Origin: a virus
Strand: one strand, 5' to 3'
Virus record (IMG/VR): IMGVR_UViG_3300023202_000007
Coordinates: 1 to 46,127 of that record
Length of the DNA stretch: 46,127 nucleotides
Shown here: positions 16,427 through 24,714 of the stretch, one piece after another
Layout: every line of letters starts with the position of its first letter
How positions within the stretch are numbered: position 1 is the stretch's first letter
Made by a program: the position numbers and the translations under genes
Notes under the pieces: generated by a model
Told to the model about the DNA's origin: nothing
Seen by the model: the letters and a program-made list of their open reading frames with translations, nothing else
Databases searched by the model: none

Positions 16427-16960
16427 TTACTCTAGTAGCTTGCTGCCCGGAGGCTGATGACTATCATAGATATCCAGCAAGGTTGTTCCGGCACCTAGTA
16501 GTGCGCTTCCAATGGAAGGCTTAGGAATTACTTGTACATCTTGATCTGCAATACCTGCGACAGCTATACTGGTCTTTTGGTCATTAAAGCCTTGCATCTT
16601 TTGGTGCAGCATTCGCTTTTGTGCGTAGCTAGCGGAACCAGCAGAAGCTTTCAGGTCTTTAGCAATAGCATCTACTGTGTTACCTTTAACTCCTGCTGCC
16701 GCAGCTTCAACTTCTGCTCTAGCTTGGTCTCGCATAGCTTGCTGCTGGATGCTGAAATCTGCTCTTACCGCTGCATCCCTAGATCGTACCGCGTTTACTG
16801 TAACCGCGTTAGTCTGCATAGCAGAACTAAGCCTAGACATGCTGTTACGATACTCTTGCAGTTTTTCTTGTAGATCAGCTTGAATGCTGGCTGTCTGGAA
16901 CTGACCCCATGCAGAAGTAAGGGACATTCCCATTTGAGCTAGCATTAGAGGATTGCTCAT
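16427..16960 (-). CDS. Internal virion protein B, T7 gp14-like
   Basis: A 177-residue protein (T7 gp14 is 196) between the tail tube B and internal virion protein C genes, the conserved position of the smallest ejected core protein. It has an N-terminal amphipathic stretch, a long Gln/Ala-rich helix, and an Ala/Gly-rich C-terminal part (IGSALLGAGTTLL) suited to membrane association. T7 gp14 forms the outer-membrane pore during infection. It overlaps the tail tube B stop by four bases. Confidence 0.8.
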   Translation of the reverse strand: MSNPLMLAQMGMSLTSAWGQFQTASIQADLQEKLQEYRNSMSRLSSAMQTNAVTVNAVRSRDAAVRADFSIQQQAMRDQARAEVEAAAAGVKGNTVDAIAKDLKASAGSASYAQKRMLHQKMQGFNDQKTSIAVAGIADQDVQVIPKPSIGSALLGAGTTLLDIYDSHQPPGSKLLE

Positions 16961-19314
16961 GCTCTACGCCCCTTTGTTCTAAGAATTTGGCCAACCCACT
17001 CTAGTTCTAGAATAGTAACTGGCCTAATGTCATTTCCAGCCAGCCTTAATGTAGACCAGTCTGCTCGTTCTCCCCAAGGAATGTAGAACTCGCCTGTTTG
17101 AACAATTAACCTATCAGGATCGAGAGGTTCGTTATCTAAAGGAAAAACGTAAGCACTGTATTCCCAAGGATCGCTGTACGGGCTAAATCCAATAGCCTTG
17201 AACTCACCGCTGTTTTCAACGTGTACAATGTAATCCTGAATTGTAATCTTCTGACTAGTATCTACACGCTGCTGGTAGTCTACTCCGTACACTTCTGTAG
17301 GATCAAGCAGCCAAGGAATTTCTTGCCCGCAGATTACAGTAGCCCCGTTAGGAATAACGTCCTGCTCGAATATGTACTTAGTACGGAGTGCGTTCACTTT
17401 GATTTCAAACACTGGCCTAGTTTCTAGACCCGGATTAGGACAGCCGGCACCTTGAAGAAATTTAGCGTTATCATAAGGTAGCTCGATTTCATTCTGATCC
17501 ACTGTACGAGTAACTCTGCGATCCAGCATTTCATGATAACCGTACTCCCCTTCTGGCCTATTCAAGTCCATGCTATGAATAAACACGTCGTTGTCTAGGT
17601 CGATACTAACCAAGTACATTGTGTTATCATCAAAGAACGCATGCCGGATGTTATCTTTGAACTCCCACTTGCTCCAAGATGATTGAAGAAGCTCTCTTCC
17701 ATCCCACAGGTATTTGTACACGTACAGAAACTTCGGGGATGCATCAGTGCGGAACACAGCTAGACTAAAGCTTTGGCTGATATCCGAGCCTATTACTTGC
17801 CCTACAATGTACCTGTCTTGGGTTTCAGTAAGGGAGTTAGCTGCTTGCACAGCGTTGTCGCTGTCAGTGTAAAACTCTTTGATGCCACTGAATTTGCCTG
17901 TATTGAACGCGAACAGGATGCTGCGTCCAGTACTGATAGGCGGGGTGCCACCAGAAGAAATCTCGAACTCTGTAGTAAGCACCATACCAATGTTTTCAGG
18001 AGTTACCCCTAGTCCACCACGAATTACGAATTGGCTGTTACCGGGGTCAGACACCACGAACAAGTCTCTGTCGAATGGAACGAACCAATCAAGAGCTAGC
18101 TCGTCTTTCTTGGTGCTTGTAATGTCAATAGGGTCTGTAGCTGAAACTACTGTTGCGCTTTCTCGCCACAGATCAAACGGAACATTAGTACGAGACATAA
18201 CAACAGTGTCTTGGGATAGCAAAGCAATCCTGCTTTCAAATCCAGCCACGTCTCTGAGCTTCTTGTCAATGATGCTAGGAAATGGTGCGCTGTTTTTATC
18301 GCCTACTGATCTGCCGTTCCACGGCCCCTGTTCCAGATAGAACGTACCGTTTTCGTAAACCAGTGTATGCGGCATGGTACTCAGGTTGAACTCTCGTTCT
18401 TCTTCTGGATTGTACCATTCTCGCCAGATACCTTCTGACCCGAACCCTGCGCTCCCGTTTTCAGGAATAACTCGTTTAGCATCGAATTTTAGCCAGTAGT
18501 TATCCTCGTCTGCATCACTGGACACAACTTGCACGATTGTACCGTTCGGCGCAAACCTAGGTAAATCTTCCACGTCCCTCACGCTGTCAGAAGTAGCTCG
18601 AAGGATTGTACCACCAGCGCCGTCAGCAACGCCGATGTCTATCTTTAGCGTAGGGTGATAAACCCTGCCCACGTCGAATGCCCTACTAATCTGTGTACCC
18701 GGAGGCAAGTTAGGATCAGACAGCAGCCCTGATACTAGTTCGCTGACAATAAAATCAGAGGCTACTTGCGCAGCGTCTCCTGAGCTAGTACCATCCGGCG
18801 CTGTGTAATCTGCGCTAATGACACTGCCGTCGCTGAACGTTACTGTAACAGCGTAAGTCTTAAGGAATTGCCCACCAAGGGCGTTGAACAGACCAACGTA
18901 CCAATCCCTGCCATCAACGGCGGTACTCTTGCGTACTACCTTGTTTCTGTTAAGAGCAATGATACGGTCCTCCACGGAATGAAAAACCATGTCATTACTG
19001 ATGTACGACGGACTACCAGAGTTCCGGTACTGAATGTTCTGTCTAACACCTTCTAGGGTCCAAATCTGGATGTCACCGTTCTTGTACCCGATGATATAAT
19101 CTTGCCCACGGAATTTGATGTTCTGAAATTTATGCTGCGCATCAGCGCGGTCAAGGGTGCTACCGTTATCTGTAGCTGGCCTAGTGCTCAGACCTTTGCT
19201 AACATCAGATATCATATTGATCTGTTCGGATACTTGACCCTTAAGTCTAACCCTAGCTGGCTGCTGGCTTACACCTTGAAGAAGTGATCCTAGAGAACCT
19301 GAACTAAGTGCCAT
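16957..19314 (-). CDS. Tail tubular protein B (nozzle)
   Basis: A 785-residue protein, close to T7 gp12 (794). The opening SLQGVSQQPARVRLKGQVSEQ is characteristic of this family, followed by DVSKGLSTRPAT and a long beta-rich body. It forms the tail nozzle below the gatekeeper ring and contacts the fibres. The start abuts the tail tube A stop and it ends overlapping the internal virion protein B gene. Confidence 0.95.
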   Translation of the reverse strand: MALSSGSLGSLLQGVSQQPARVRLKGQVSEQINMISDVSKGLSTRPATDNGSTLDRADAQHKFQNIKFRGQDYIIGYKNGDIQIWTLEGVRQNIQYRNSGSPSYISNDMVFHSVEDRIIALNRNKVVRKSTAVDGRDWYVGLFNALGGQFLKTYAVTVTFSDGSVISADYTAPDGTSSGDAAQVASDFIVSELVSGLLSDPNLPPGTQISRAFDVGRVYHPTLKIDIGVADGAGGTILRATSDSVRDVEDLPRFAPNGTIVQVVSSDADEDNYWLKFDAKRVIPENGSAGFGSEGIWREWYNPEEEREFNLSTMPHTLVYENGTFYLEQGPWNGRSVGDKNSAPFPSIIDKKLRDVAGFESRIALLSQDTVVMSRTNVPFDLWRESATVVSATDPIDITSTKKDELALDWFVPFDRDLFVVSDPGNSQFVIRGGLGVTPENIGMVLTTEFEISSGGTPPISTGRSILFAFNTGKFSGIKEFYTDSDNAVQAANSLTETQDRYIVGQVIGSDISQSFSLAVFRTDASPKFLYVYKYLWDGRELLQSSWSKWEFKDNIRHAFFDDNTMYLVSIDLDNDVFIHSMDLNRPEGEYGYHEMLDRRVTRTVDQNEIELPYDNAKFLQGAGCPNPGLETRPVFEIKVNALRTKYIFEQDVIPNGATVICGQEIPWLLDPTEVYGVDYQQRVDTSQKITIQDYIVHVENSGEFKAIGFSPYSDPWEYSAYVFPLDNEPLDPDRLIVQTGEFYIPWGERADWSTLRLAGNDIRPVTILELEWVGQILRTKGRRA

Positions 19315-19919
19315 TACTCTATCCTACCCCCGACTGTGTTGCGGTATCTGCCGAACCCAACTCCTTTACGGAGTCTGTTGATAGTGTTCGACGGATTGTC
19401 CCTAGCGTTCGTCTGCCTGTTCCTGATGTGCTCTCGGTGCAGGTTAGACCAAGCTACTCGCTGTTCTTCTTTGTACACCTGTACTTTAGGACCCGAGCCA
19501 TCTTCGTTCACATAGAAATCATGCACGCATTTAGTCCTGATGTACTCTTGTGCTTCTAGAGGAATATCCTGTATATCGAGCTTGAAGTACATCCGGAGCT
19601 TGATAGGTTTATGCGCGATGAAGAACTCGCCAGTTGTACGGTCGTACAGCTTTTGGTCTCTTAGTACGAGGTCATGCACCCTGTCTACTGGATCAGCTTT
19701 GATGCAGCCTTGTGGTACAATGACAGTGCCGTCAGATTGCGGCGTAATATCCCGTACCTCTGTGTTGAAATAAAGCCCATAAGAAAGGACTGATTTAATA
19801 ACGCGGTCCAGAATTTTGCTAGCTTTCTGGTACAGCGGGTGCCTAGTTTGTTCAGCAGTAAGGAGCCTAGCACCAGTTGCTCCTATCATTTCATTCACGA
19901 TATCTAGTCTTGTGTACAT
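19314..19919 (-). CDS. Tail tubular protein A (gatekeeper)
   Basis: A 201-residue protein, matching T7 gp11 (196). The N-terminus (DIVNEMIGATGARLL) and the HDFYVNEDGSGPKV region are typical of this head-tail connector family. It forms the ring joining portal and nozzle. AAAGGAAA precedes the start. It is the first gene after the strong post-capsid terminator, so its expression depends on read-through, as for the T7 genes behind T-phi. Confidence 0.9.
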   Translation of the reverse strand: MYTRLDIVNEMIGATGARLLTAEQTRHPLYQKASKILDRVIKSVLSYGLYFNTEVRDITPQSDGTVIVPQGCIKADPVDRVHDLVLRDQKLYDRTTGEFFIAHKPIKLRMYFKLDIQDIPLEAQEYIRTKCVHDFYVNEDGSGPKVQVYKEEQRVAWSNLHREHIRNRQTNARDNPSNTINRLRKGVGFGRYRNTVGGRIE

Positions 19920-19967
19920 TGCTAGTTTCCTTTTTGCTTGCTGATACCCGGCTGGGCATTAGGAAAC

Positions 19968-19999
19968 AAAAAAAAAAGCCCCCGCCAAAAGGCGAGGGC
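19968..19999 (-). terminator. Strong intrinsic terminator behind the capsid gene
   Basis: On the minus strand, GCCCTCGCC (19999-19991) and GGCGGGGGC (19986-19978) form a 9-bp stem with one mismatch, closed by TTTT and followed by ten T residues (19977-19968). It lies 15 bases past the capsid stop, exactly where T7 has T-phi. It probably boosts capsid mRNA relative to downstream tail genes. Confidence 0.95.
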
Positions 20000-20013
20000 C
20001 GGTGATAAATAGA

Positions 20014-21042
20014 TTACGGGTTATTCGAGTTATCGAACGTAAACACCGCACCAGTTTGGTCAGGCCGACGAGGCGCTGCACCAAAGGCGAGGTAGCTGTC
20101 GATGTACCACGAAAGCCGCAGATCGCTGTAGAACACGTTACTAGTGAGCGGAATAGTCTCAGCGCCCAGGACCGAGTTCGGGTGCATGATAAGACCGATG
20201 CACGAAGTCTCGATACCCGAGAGAACGTACTCGCTGCCGTCGGACAGAATGCTGAGGTCGATGTTCGGGTCAGCCAGACGAGCAGTAGGCATGATCGGAA
20301 CACCCATAACGGTTTTGATAGTGCCGTCAGCGAAGTCCCCATTATCCCTGCTGAACTCGCGGTTAACAAGTTTGTCGTTGTTCATGAGCACCGCAGCTTG
20401 CGTAGGACGAACCCACAGCGCCATTTCATCAGTATCCACGTCATTCTCTTGCATCTCGACAATGACGCTTTCCAGAGCAGTGTAGTACTTGTCCGGGTCC
20501 GCTTCATCGCCACCAGCAGCAAGTTCAACGTGCTTACCAGATTTGAACGCATCGCCGAGGTCGCGGCCTTGATTGCCTTTAATAGCAGAGTCGGCTGCAC
20601 CGGCAGTCACGTTAGAAAGAGCAGCCTTGATGCCCATGCTGAGCATAGCAGCGTCGAAGAACTTGCCGATTTCCTTGCCGTGGTCTTTGCCGATTTCTGC
20701 ACGAGCCGAAAAGTCAGTCTGGAACTCGTTCAGCAGAGCACGAACATCGCGGGCGAGGATAATCGTGTCAACAGTGACTTGCGCCCGGTCGAAGTTACGC
20801 GGGTCAGCGGACATTTCCTGCCCTGCTTCGGTATCGGTAATACCTTTCAGAACAGTGTCGCCCATGCGGCGAACAGTCTTAGTATCCGTGCCTCGAATAG
20901 AATGCATGGGCACAAATTGCCGCATCATGCTTTTCTTAGCGATCTGAGCGTCCACCACACCGGCGTACTGCTCGATCATATCTGCGCGGTCGAAGTCCGA
21001 CAGATGCGTGTTATTCTGCGGGAGAGCAGATTCAGTACTCAT
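20014..21042 (-). CDS. Major capsid protein
   Basis: A 342-residue protein, nearly the length of T7 gp10A (345), located between scaffold and tail tube A. The N-terminus is polar, followed by the HK97-fold-like mixture of helices and strands (FDRAQVTVDTIILARDVRAL, GVPIMPTARLADPNI). AGGAGATAAAAT precedes the start. The terminator just downstream fits a highly expressed gene. The coding sequence has a slightly higher GC content than its neighbours, consistent with codon adaptation. Confidence 0.95.
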   Translation of the reverse strand: MSTESALPQNNTHLSDFDRADMIEQYAGVVDAQIAKKSMMRQFVPMHSIRGTDTKTVRRMGDTVLKGITDTEAGQEMSADPRNFDRAQVTVDTIILARDVRALLNEFQTDFSARAEIGKDHGKEIGKFFDAAMLSMGIKAALSNVTAGAADSAIKGNQGRDLGDAFKSGKHVELAAGGDEADPDKYYTALESVIVEMQENDVDTDEMALWVRPTQAAVLMNNDKLVNREFSRDNGDFADGTIKTVMGVPIMPTARLADPNIDLSILSDGSEYVLSGIETSCIGLIMHPNSVLGAETIPLTSNVFYSDLRLSWYIDSYLAFGAAPRRPDQTGAVFTFDNSNNP

Positions 21043-21073
21043 ATTTTATCTCCTGTAAAATCCTCGGGCTATT

Positions 21074-21892
21074 TTAGATGCCCTGCTTAATACCTGCATT
21101 ACGGCGTGCTTTTAGAGCAGCAAATTCCTGCGCGCTCGCACCCCGGCGTTCTAGTTTCATAAGAGCGTCCCCGTATTGCCTGCGTGTCATAGGCTCAACT
21201 TTAGGAGCACCCTTAGTTGCATCGCCCTTCATCTGATTTTTGCCAGCATTCAAGGCGGTGTTATTTGGAGATGCGTTGTACTCTTGCACGAGTTGAGCAG
21301 CAGCGTATTTCGCTTTCCTGCCTCCTGCATCAAGCATCTCTCGGTATTCGTTCATATCCTCTGCGGATACATTCTTCTGCGCCCAGTCTCGTACCTTGGC
21401 CCAGTTAGTTTCCCCGCCAGCAGCTTCATGCGCGATGCCTAGAACTTCTTGCACACGAGCGTTATTACGTGCAGTGACGTTCTCCACTCCGGCCATAATA
21501 AGCGAAGCCTTAGCTTTGCCAACTTTTTCGACCAGAGCATCGCGATCTACTTTAGAGGGGTCCCCGGCTTCAACTGCGTCCCATAGGAGAGCTTTAGCAT
21601 CACTAGTGCTAACACCAGAGTTCTGAAGAGTTTGCAGAACCGAATTTGCAATCTCGTCGCCAGTATCTCCCCATACAGAAGTGTCAAGGGGTTCATCTTT
21701 TTCCTCCTGTTCTTCCTCGGGGGATTCTTCGGTGGCCTCTTCGGTGTCTTCGGTATCTTCGGTTTTCACCTTAGCTTTTTCAGCTTCGGCTGCTTTCGCC
21801 CGTTCTGCATTAGAAGGCGGTGGAGTACCTTGGCTCTCGCCTTCTTTACCAACGTTTTCGTCAGTTTGATTTTCTTCTGTTTCCTCAGTCAT
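21074..21892 (-). CDS. Capsid scaffold (assembly) protein
   Basis: A 272-residue protein (T7 gp9 is 307) between portal and capsid. The N-terminal 80 residues are extremely acidic (EEATEESPEEEQEEKDEPLD) and the rest is helical, ending in a basic region near the C-terminus that should bind the capsid protein. It guides prohead assembly and then leaves. Only 31 bases separate it from the capsid start. Confidence 0.9.
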   Translation of the reverse strand: MTEETEENQTDENVGKEGESQGTPPPSNAERAKAAEAEKAKVKTEDTEDTEEATEESPEEEQEEKDEPLDTSVWGDTGDEIANSVLQTLQNSGVSTSDAKALLWDAVEAGDPSKVDRDALVEKVGKAKASLIMAGVENVTARNNARVQEVLGIAHEAAGGETNWAKVRDWAQKNVSAEDMNEYREMLDAGGRKAKYAAAQLVQEYNASPNNTALNAGKNQMKGDATKGAPKVEPMTRRQYGDALMKLERRGASAQEFAALKARRNAGIKQGI

Positions 21893-21900
21893 AGTCTCTC

Positions 21901-23457
21901 CTAGGTTCCGCTAGCTGCCTTAGAGGCAACCTGTACCTCACCTTGCTTTTCCATCAGGCGTTCTTGCTGTTCCATAGCCGCCTGTTGCTGTTGCTGCATT
22001 TCTTCCGGTGTGAACAGGAACGCTTGCCCGTCAACACCGCGGTTCGTAAAGATGAACTGCGCGAATTTAAGCGGATTGATTGCTGCGCGCAAATCTTCTG
22101 GCACAGCATCTAGCATCTGCAAATCTGCTACTGCCATCCGCAAGTTGTCCAGCTTGCCTTCCCGGCTCAGACTTTCTAAACCAGTAGTAACAATGGTTTC
22201 AAAAGCTTGCCTACCTCCGCTGAGGTACTGTTGGAAGTTAATCTGTGCTAGCTGGTATTCAGCTTCTCTGCGTTGCCAATCAAGTGCTAGCCTGCTGTAC
22301 AGTCCTCCGAATGCCGCCTCGATCTCTCTAGCAAAGAACCGGATTTCTTCTGCTGTAACTCTTTCAGCATCCCGCACTCCTGCGCTAGACAGCAAGAAAG
22401 CTTGCGCGAGTTCTCGTTCTAGCTTAGCCACGCTCTCCGCGATGATCTGTAGATCAGTGGCGAATTGATACTGCGGAACAGTAATGTCCCCTTCCTTACC
22501 GGGAACGTACTCTCCGCGCTTAGCGTTATTCCAAGCCTCTACATCGAAGCTGCTAGCATCGTTCACTAGGAACTTGATATCTGCCGCAATCCCGATCATG
22601 TCGATCATAGCTTCTGTCATAACATCTACGTTATGGAAGCTAACAGCGTAATCTTCTACGAGACCTCTACCGTAATGATCGCCGCGTCCCAAATTCCATG
22701 TAAGAACAAGGCAGGGGAAATCATCCTCGCGGTAACTAGTGCGGGCTTCGATAAGTTCGATATCGTCCACAGCCTGTCGCATGTACCATTTTCCGGAATC
22801 CCAGTAGTAGTACGTGAACAGTTCGACAGGAGTGTCATCCTTGAAATCTGCGCCTTTGCTCAGGCTGTTCGCTTTGACTTGCTCTTGCAGTTCTTCTGTA
22901 AGAGAGCCGAATAGCTTGCTATCTCGAAGGATTACCTCTTTTAGATTGCCGCTGATTTCTCGTACAACGCAGTAGTCTCGAATAGAGTACACAACGCGGT
23001 TGTCATCGGGCATACGATAAATCAGGGCATTGCCTGTGACGATCATCAAGGACACTGCTTGCACAGCAATAGGCCGATAAGCAGTTAGCTTGAAGTTTCG
23101 CATAGCTGCATTTTCAGCAGCCACTAACCCTTGATCGAGAACTTGCTTTTCTTCTTCCGTAGCTGTCTGCTCGAATTGCTGCTGTGCTTCCGGGGTTAGC
23201 GTAACAGCGAAGAAAGGTTTATCGTTCGGGAACATAGTGTCTACAATCCGGTGAGACAAGTGATTAACAAGTCGAGCACCAATAGCTACGTTACCCTTTT
23301 CGCTTTCTTCCGGGTGATCTGATTTACTTACAGTCAGGTTCGGATACAAAGATGGTACTGTCCACCTAGCGTACTGTTCGCACCTGTCATGCAGATCACC
23401 TTTGCGGCCATCTAGCTCTTGCCAGTATCCGCTGAGGGTTTGATAATCATCAATCAT
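21901..23457 (-). CDS. Portal (head-tail connector) protein
   Basis: A 518-residue protein (T7 gp8 is 536) immediately upstream of the scaffold. It has the family's mostly helical, Gln-rich C-terminus (PEEMQQQQQAAMEQQERLMEKQG) and the conserved central region with SSAGVRDAERVTAEEIRFFARE. It forms the dodecameric ring at one vertex through which DNA is packaged and ejected, and on which the terminase docks. Start overlaps the upstream stop by four bases. Confidence 0.95.
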   Translation of the reverse strand: MIDDYQTLSGYWQELDGRKGDLHDRCEQYARWTVPSLYPNLTVSKSDHPEESEKGNVAIGARLVNHLSHRIVDTMFPNDKPFFAVTLTPEAQQQFEQTATEEEKQVLDQGLVAAENAAMRNFKLTAYRPIAVQAVSLMIVTGNALIYRMPDDNRVVYSIRDYCVVREISGNLKEVILRDSKLFGSLTEELQEQVKANSLSKGADFKDDTPVELFTYYYWDSGKWYMRQAVDDIELIEARTSYREDDFPCLVLTWNLGRGDHYGRGLVEDYAVSFHNVDVMTEAMIDMIGIAADIKFLVNDASSFDVEAWNNAKRGEYVPGKEGDITVPQYQFATDLQIIAESVAKLERELAQAFLLSSAGVRDAERVTAEEIRFFAREIEAAFGGLYSRLALDWQRREAEYQLAQINFQQYLSGGRQAFETIVTTGLESLSREGKLDNLRMAVADLQMLDAVPEDLRAAINPLKFAQFIFTNRGVDGQAFLFTPEEMQQQQQAAMEQQERLMEKQGEVQVASKAASGT

Positions 23458-23810
23458 AGCCCTGCACTCGCTTGCCTTCTAGGCATACCCGCTGATTGCT
23501 GCGGAGCTACACCGCCGACCCTAGCTGACACGGAGCCTTGCCTGTTAGTACCTGCGCCTGCGCCTGCTGCGGTCCCTGTAGCTGCTCGGGATGCCCGATC
23601 CCGGCCTAGCTGGATAACCGCGCCAGTTTCGTCCCGTGCCGCGTCTACCTTAGCTCGTTCTTTTGCCTCTGTAATTTGTTGCTCTCGTGACTTCTTAATC
23701 TGAGCAGCCTGCTTTTTAGCAGCTTTTCTTTGTTGATTAACTGAGTGAACTGTGGCGGCTGCGCCTACAGCAGCAGCCCCAACTAAAGCAATGGTTGTTA
23801 AAGCTGCCAT
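23454..23810 (-). CDS. Small Ala-rich protein with N-terminal hydrophobic helix
   Basis: A 118-residue protein. Residues 2-22 form an Ala/Val/Gly hydrophobic helix (TTIALVGAAAVGAAATV), then comes a strongly basic/charged helix (QQRKAAKKQAAQIKKSREQQ) and a flexible Gly/Ala/Arg tail. Small proteins of this layout sit just upstream of the portal in many T7-like and marine podophages and are probably minor virion or membrane proteins. Overlaps both neighbours by 1-4 bases. Family not confidently recognised. Confidence 0.7.
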   Translation of the reverse strand: MAALTTIALVGAAAVGAAATVHSVNQQRKAAKKQAAQIKKSREQQITEAKERAKVDAARDETGAVIQLGRDRASRAATGTAAGAGAGTNRQGSVSARVGGVAPQQSAGMPRRQASAGL

Positions 23811-24223
23811 TATTGTCCTACCAATTTTCTGTAGCTGGCCTCTACTTTCTGATACCCTTTTCTTTCTAGCAGTTTATCAACCACAGGGTTAGTCCATAGA
23901 GTGCTCATCCTAATTTCATCAACGCCTTCCTCGTATCCCCGCTCTTCAAAAGCCGGGAGAAGGGCTAGTCCATCTTTTCCTGTACTAAACCAAGCTGTTT
24001 CAACTAGAGCCCACCAATCCCTAAGAGGGTCTTGGACTATGATACCTGTGATACCTCCATGCTCAGTCCGGAGTACTACACCGTAGGGACTATCTAGAAG
24101 ATGCACTAAGTAATCTACTAGTTTATCCGGATTAAGAGGAACGTCGTAGTAAGCTCGGTTGAACTCCATAGCTTTATCTACTAGGAACTCTAGATCATCG
24201 TAATCACAGTTCCGGACTGTCAT
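23810..24223 (-). CDS. GNAT-like acetyltransferase domain protein, T7 gp13 position
   Basis: A 137-residue protein with a GNAT-type layout: N-terminal helices, beta strands around GVVLRTEHGGITGIIVQD, and a C-terminal VVDKLLERKGYQKVEASYRKLV segment typical of the fold's end. Its place just before the portal gene corresponds to the small internal or acetyltransferase-like protein of T7-like and cyanophage genomes. It could be a virion assembly protein using the fold structurally; no substrate can be deduced. Confidence 0.6.
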   Translation of the reverse strand: MTVRNCDYDDLEFLVDKAMEFNRAYYDVPLNPDKLVDYLVHLLDSPYGVVLRTEHGGITGIIVQDPLRDWWALVETAWFSTGKDGLALLPAFEERGYEEGVDEIRMSTLWTNPVVDKLLERKGYQKVEASYRKLVGQ

Positions 24224-24456
24224 GCTCCTGCATCCTTTCTTAGTTCGTGAATAAGCTTCTGAGCATTACTAGTACTAAAATCTTTACCCATAGTTTCTGA
24301 TAGAACTTTGAGTAAGTCTGACTTAGCTCTTTCATACCCTACATCAAACAGGTTACTATCTCTAGTTAAATCCCTAGGAGTTAGCATACTTAGAACTCTA
24401 ATAAGTACCTGTCTGTTAATAACTGCTTTTCCACTTATAGATGCTATATCTGTCAT
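24220..24456 (-). CDS. Small phage protein, first gene of the late block
   Basis: A 78-residue helical protein with AGGAGATAGT before its start at 24456. A block FDVGYERAKSDLLKVL near the middle resembles short proteins found just upstream of portal or terminase genes in other podophages. It is the first gene after the AT-rich intergenic region and overlaps the GNAT-like gene by four bases. Function unknown. Confidence 0.7.
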   Translation of the reverse strand: MTDIASISGKAVINRQVLIRVLSMLTPRDLTRDSNLFDVGYERAKSDLLKVLSETMGKDFSTSNAQKLIHELRKDAGA

Positions 24457-24640
24457 ACTATCTCCTACTAGTATATACCCTAGTATATTATATTATAGTA
24501 TTACCCTAGTATTATACTAATATATTATATTATAGTATTACCCTATTATATTCACAGGGTTTATATAGTATATATATATATACAGACAGATAGAGGTATT
24601 AACCTTTATCTGATAATACAGGTATAATCCTATATCTATT
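24457..24640. promoter_or_regulatory. Very AT-rich region ahead of the late genes
   Basis: This stretch is almost all A and T with punctuating CCCTA words. A 25-base sequence occurs twice (24484-24508 and 24521-24545, 37 bases apart), giving repeated TATAAT-like boxes on the minus strand within TAATACTATAATATAATATA. It is well placed for a late-gene promoter, a replication origin, or both. TAATAC resembles the 5' end of T7-type promoters, but the rest does not match, so no specific promoter is claimed. Confidence 0.5.
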
Positions 24641-24653
24641 TATGAGGGGAGGC

Positions 24654-24686
24654 GACAGGAAGGTGGGAGAGAAACACCTTCCTGTC
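24654..24686. terminator. 12-bp perfect hairpin behind the RNR gene
   Basis: GACAGGAAGGTG (24654-24665) and CACCTTCCTGTC (24675-24686) form a perfect 12-bp stem with a 9-base loop, 29 bases beyond the RNR stop. On the minus strand it is not followed by a T run, so it may be an RNase III-type processing site or a factor-assisted terminator closing the replication operon. Similar CTATTTRTGAGG words flank both sides. Confidence 0.6.
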
Positions 24687-24714
24687 TATTTGTGAGGAAG
24701 CCTTAAGAATTATC

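Noticed and set aside
24484-24545. T7-type phage promoters (TAATAC... words)
   Set aside because: Only the first six bases resemble the T7 consensus; the rest is AT-repeat and no matching motif was found upstream of other genes, so phage promoters could not be defined.
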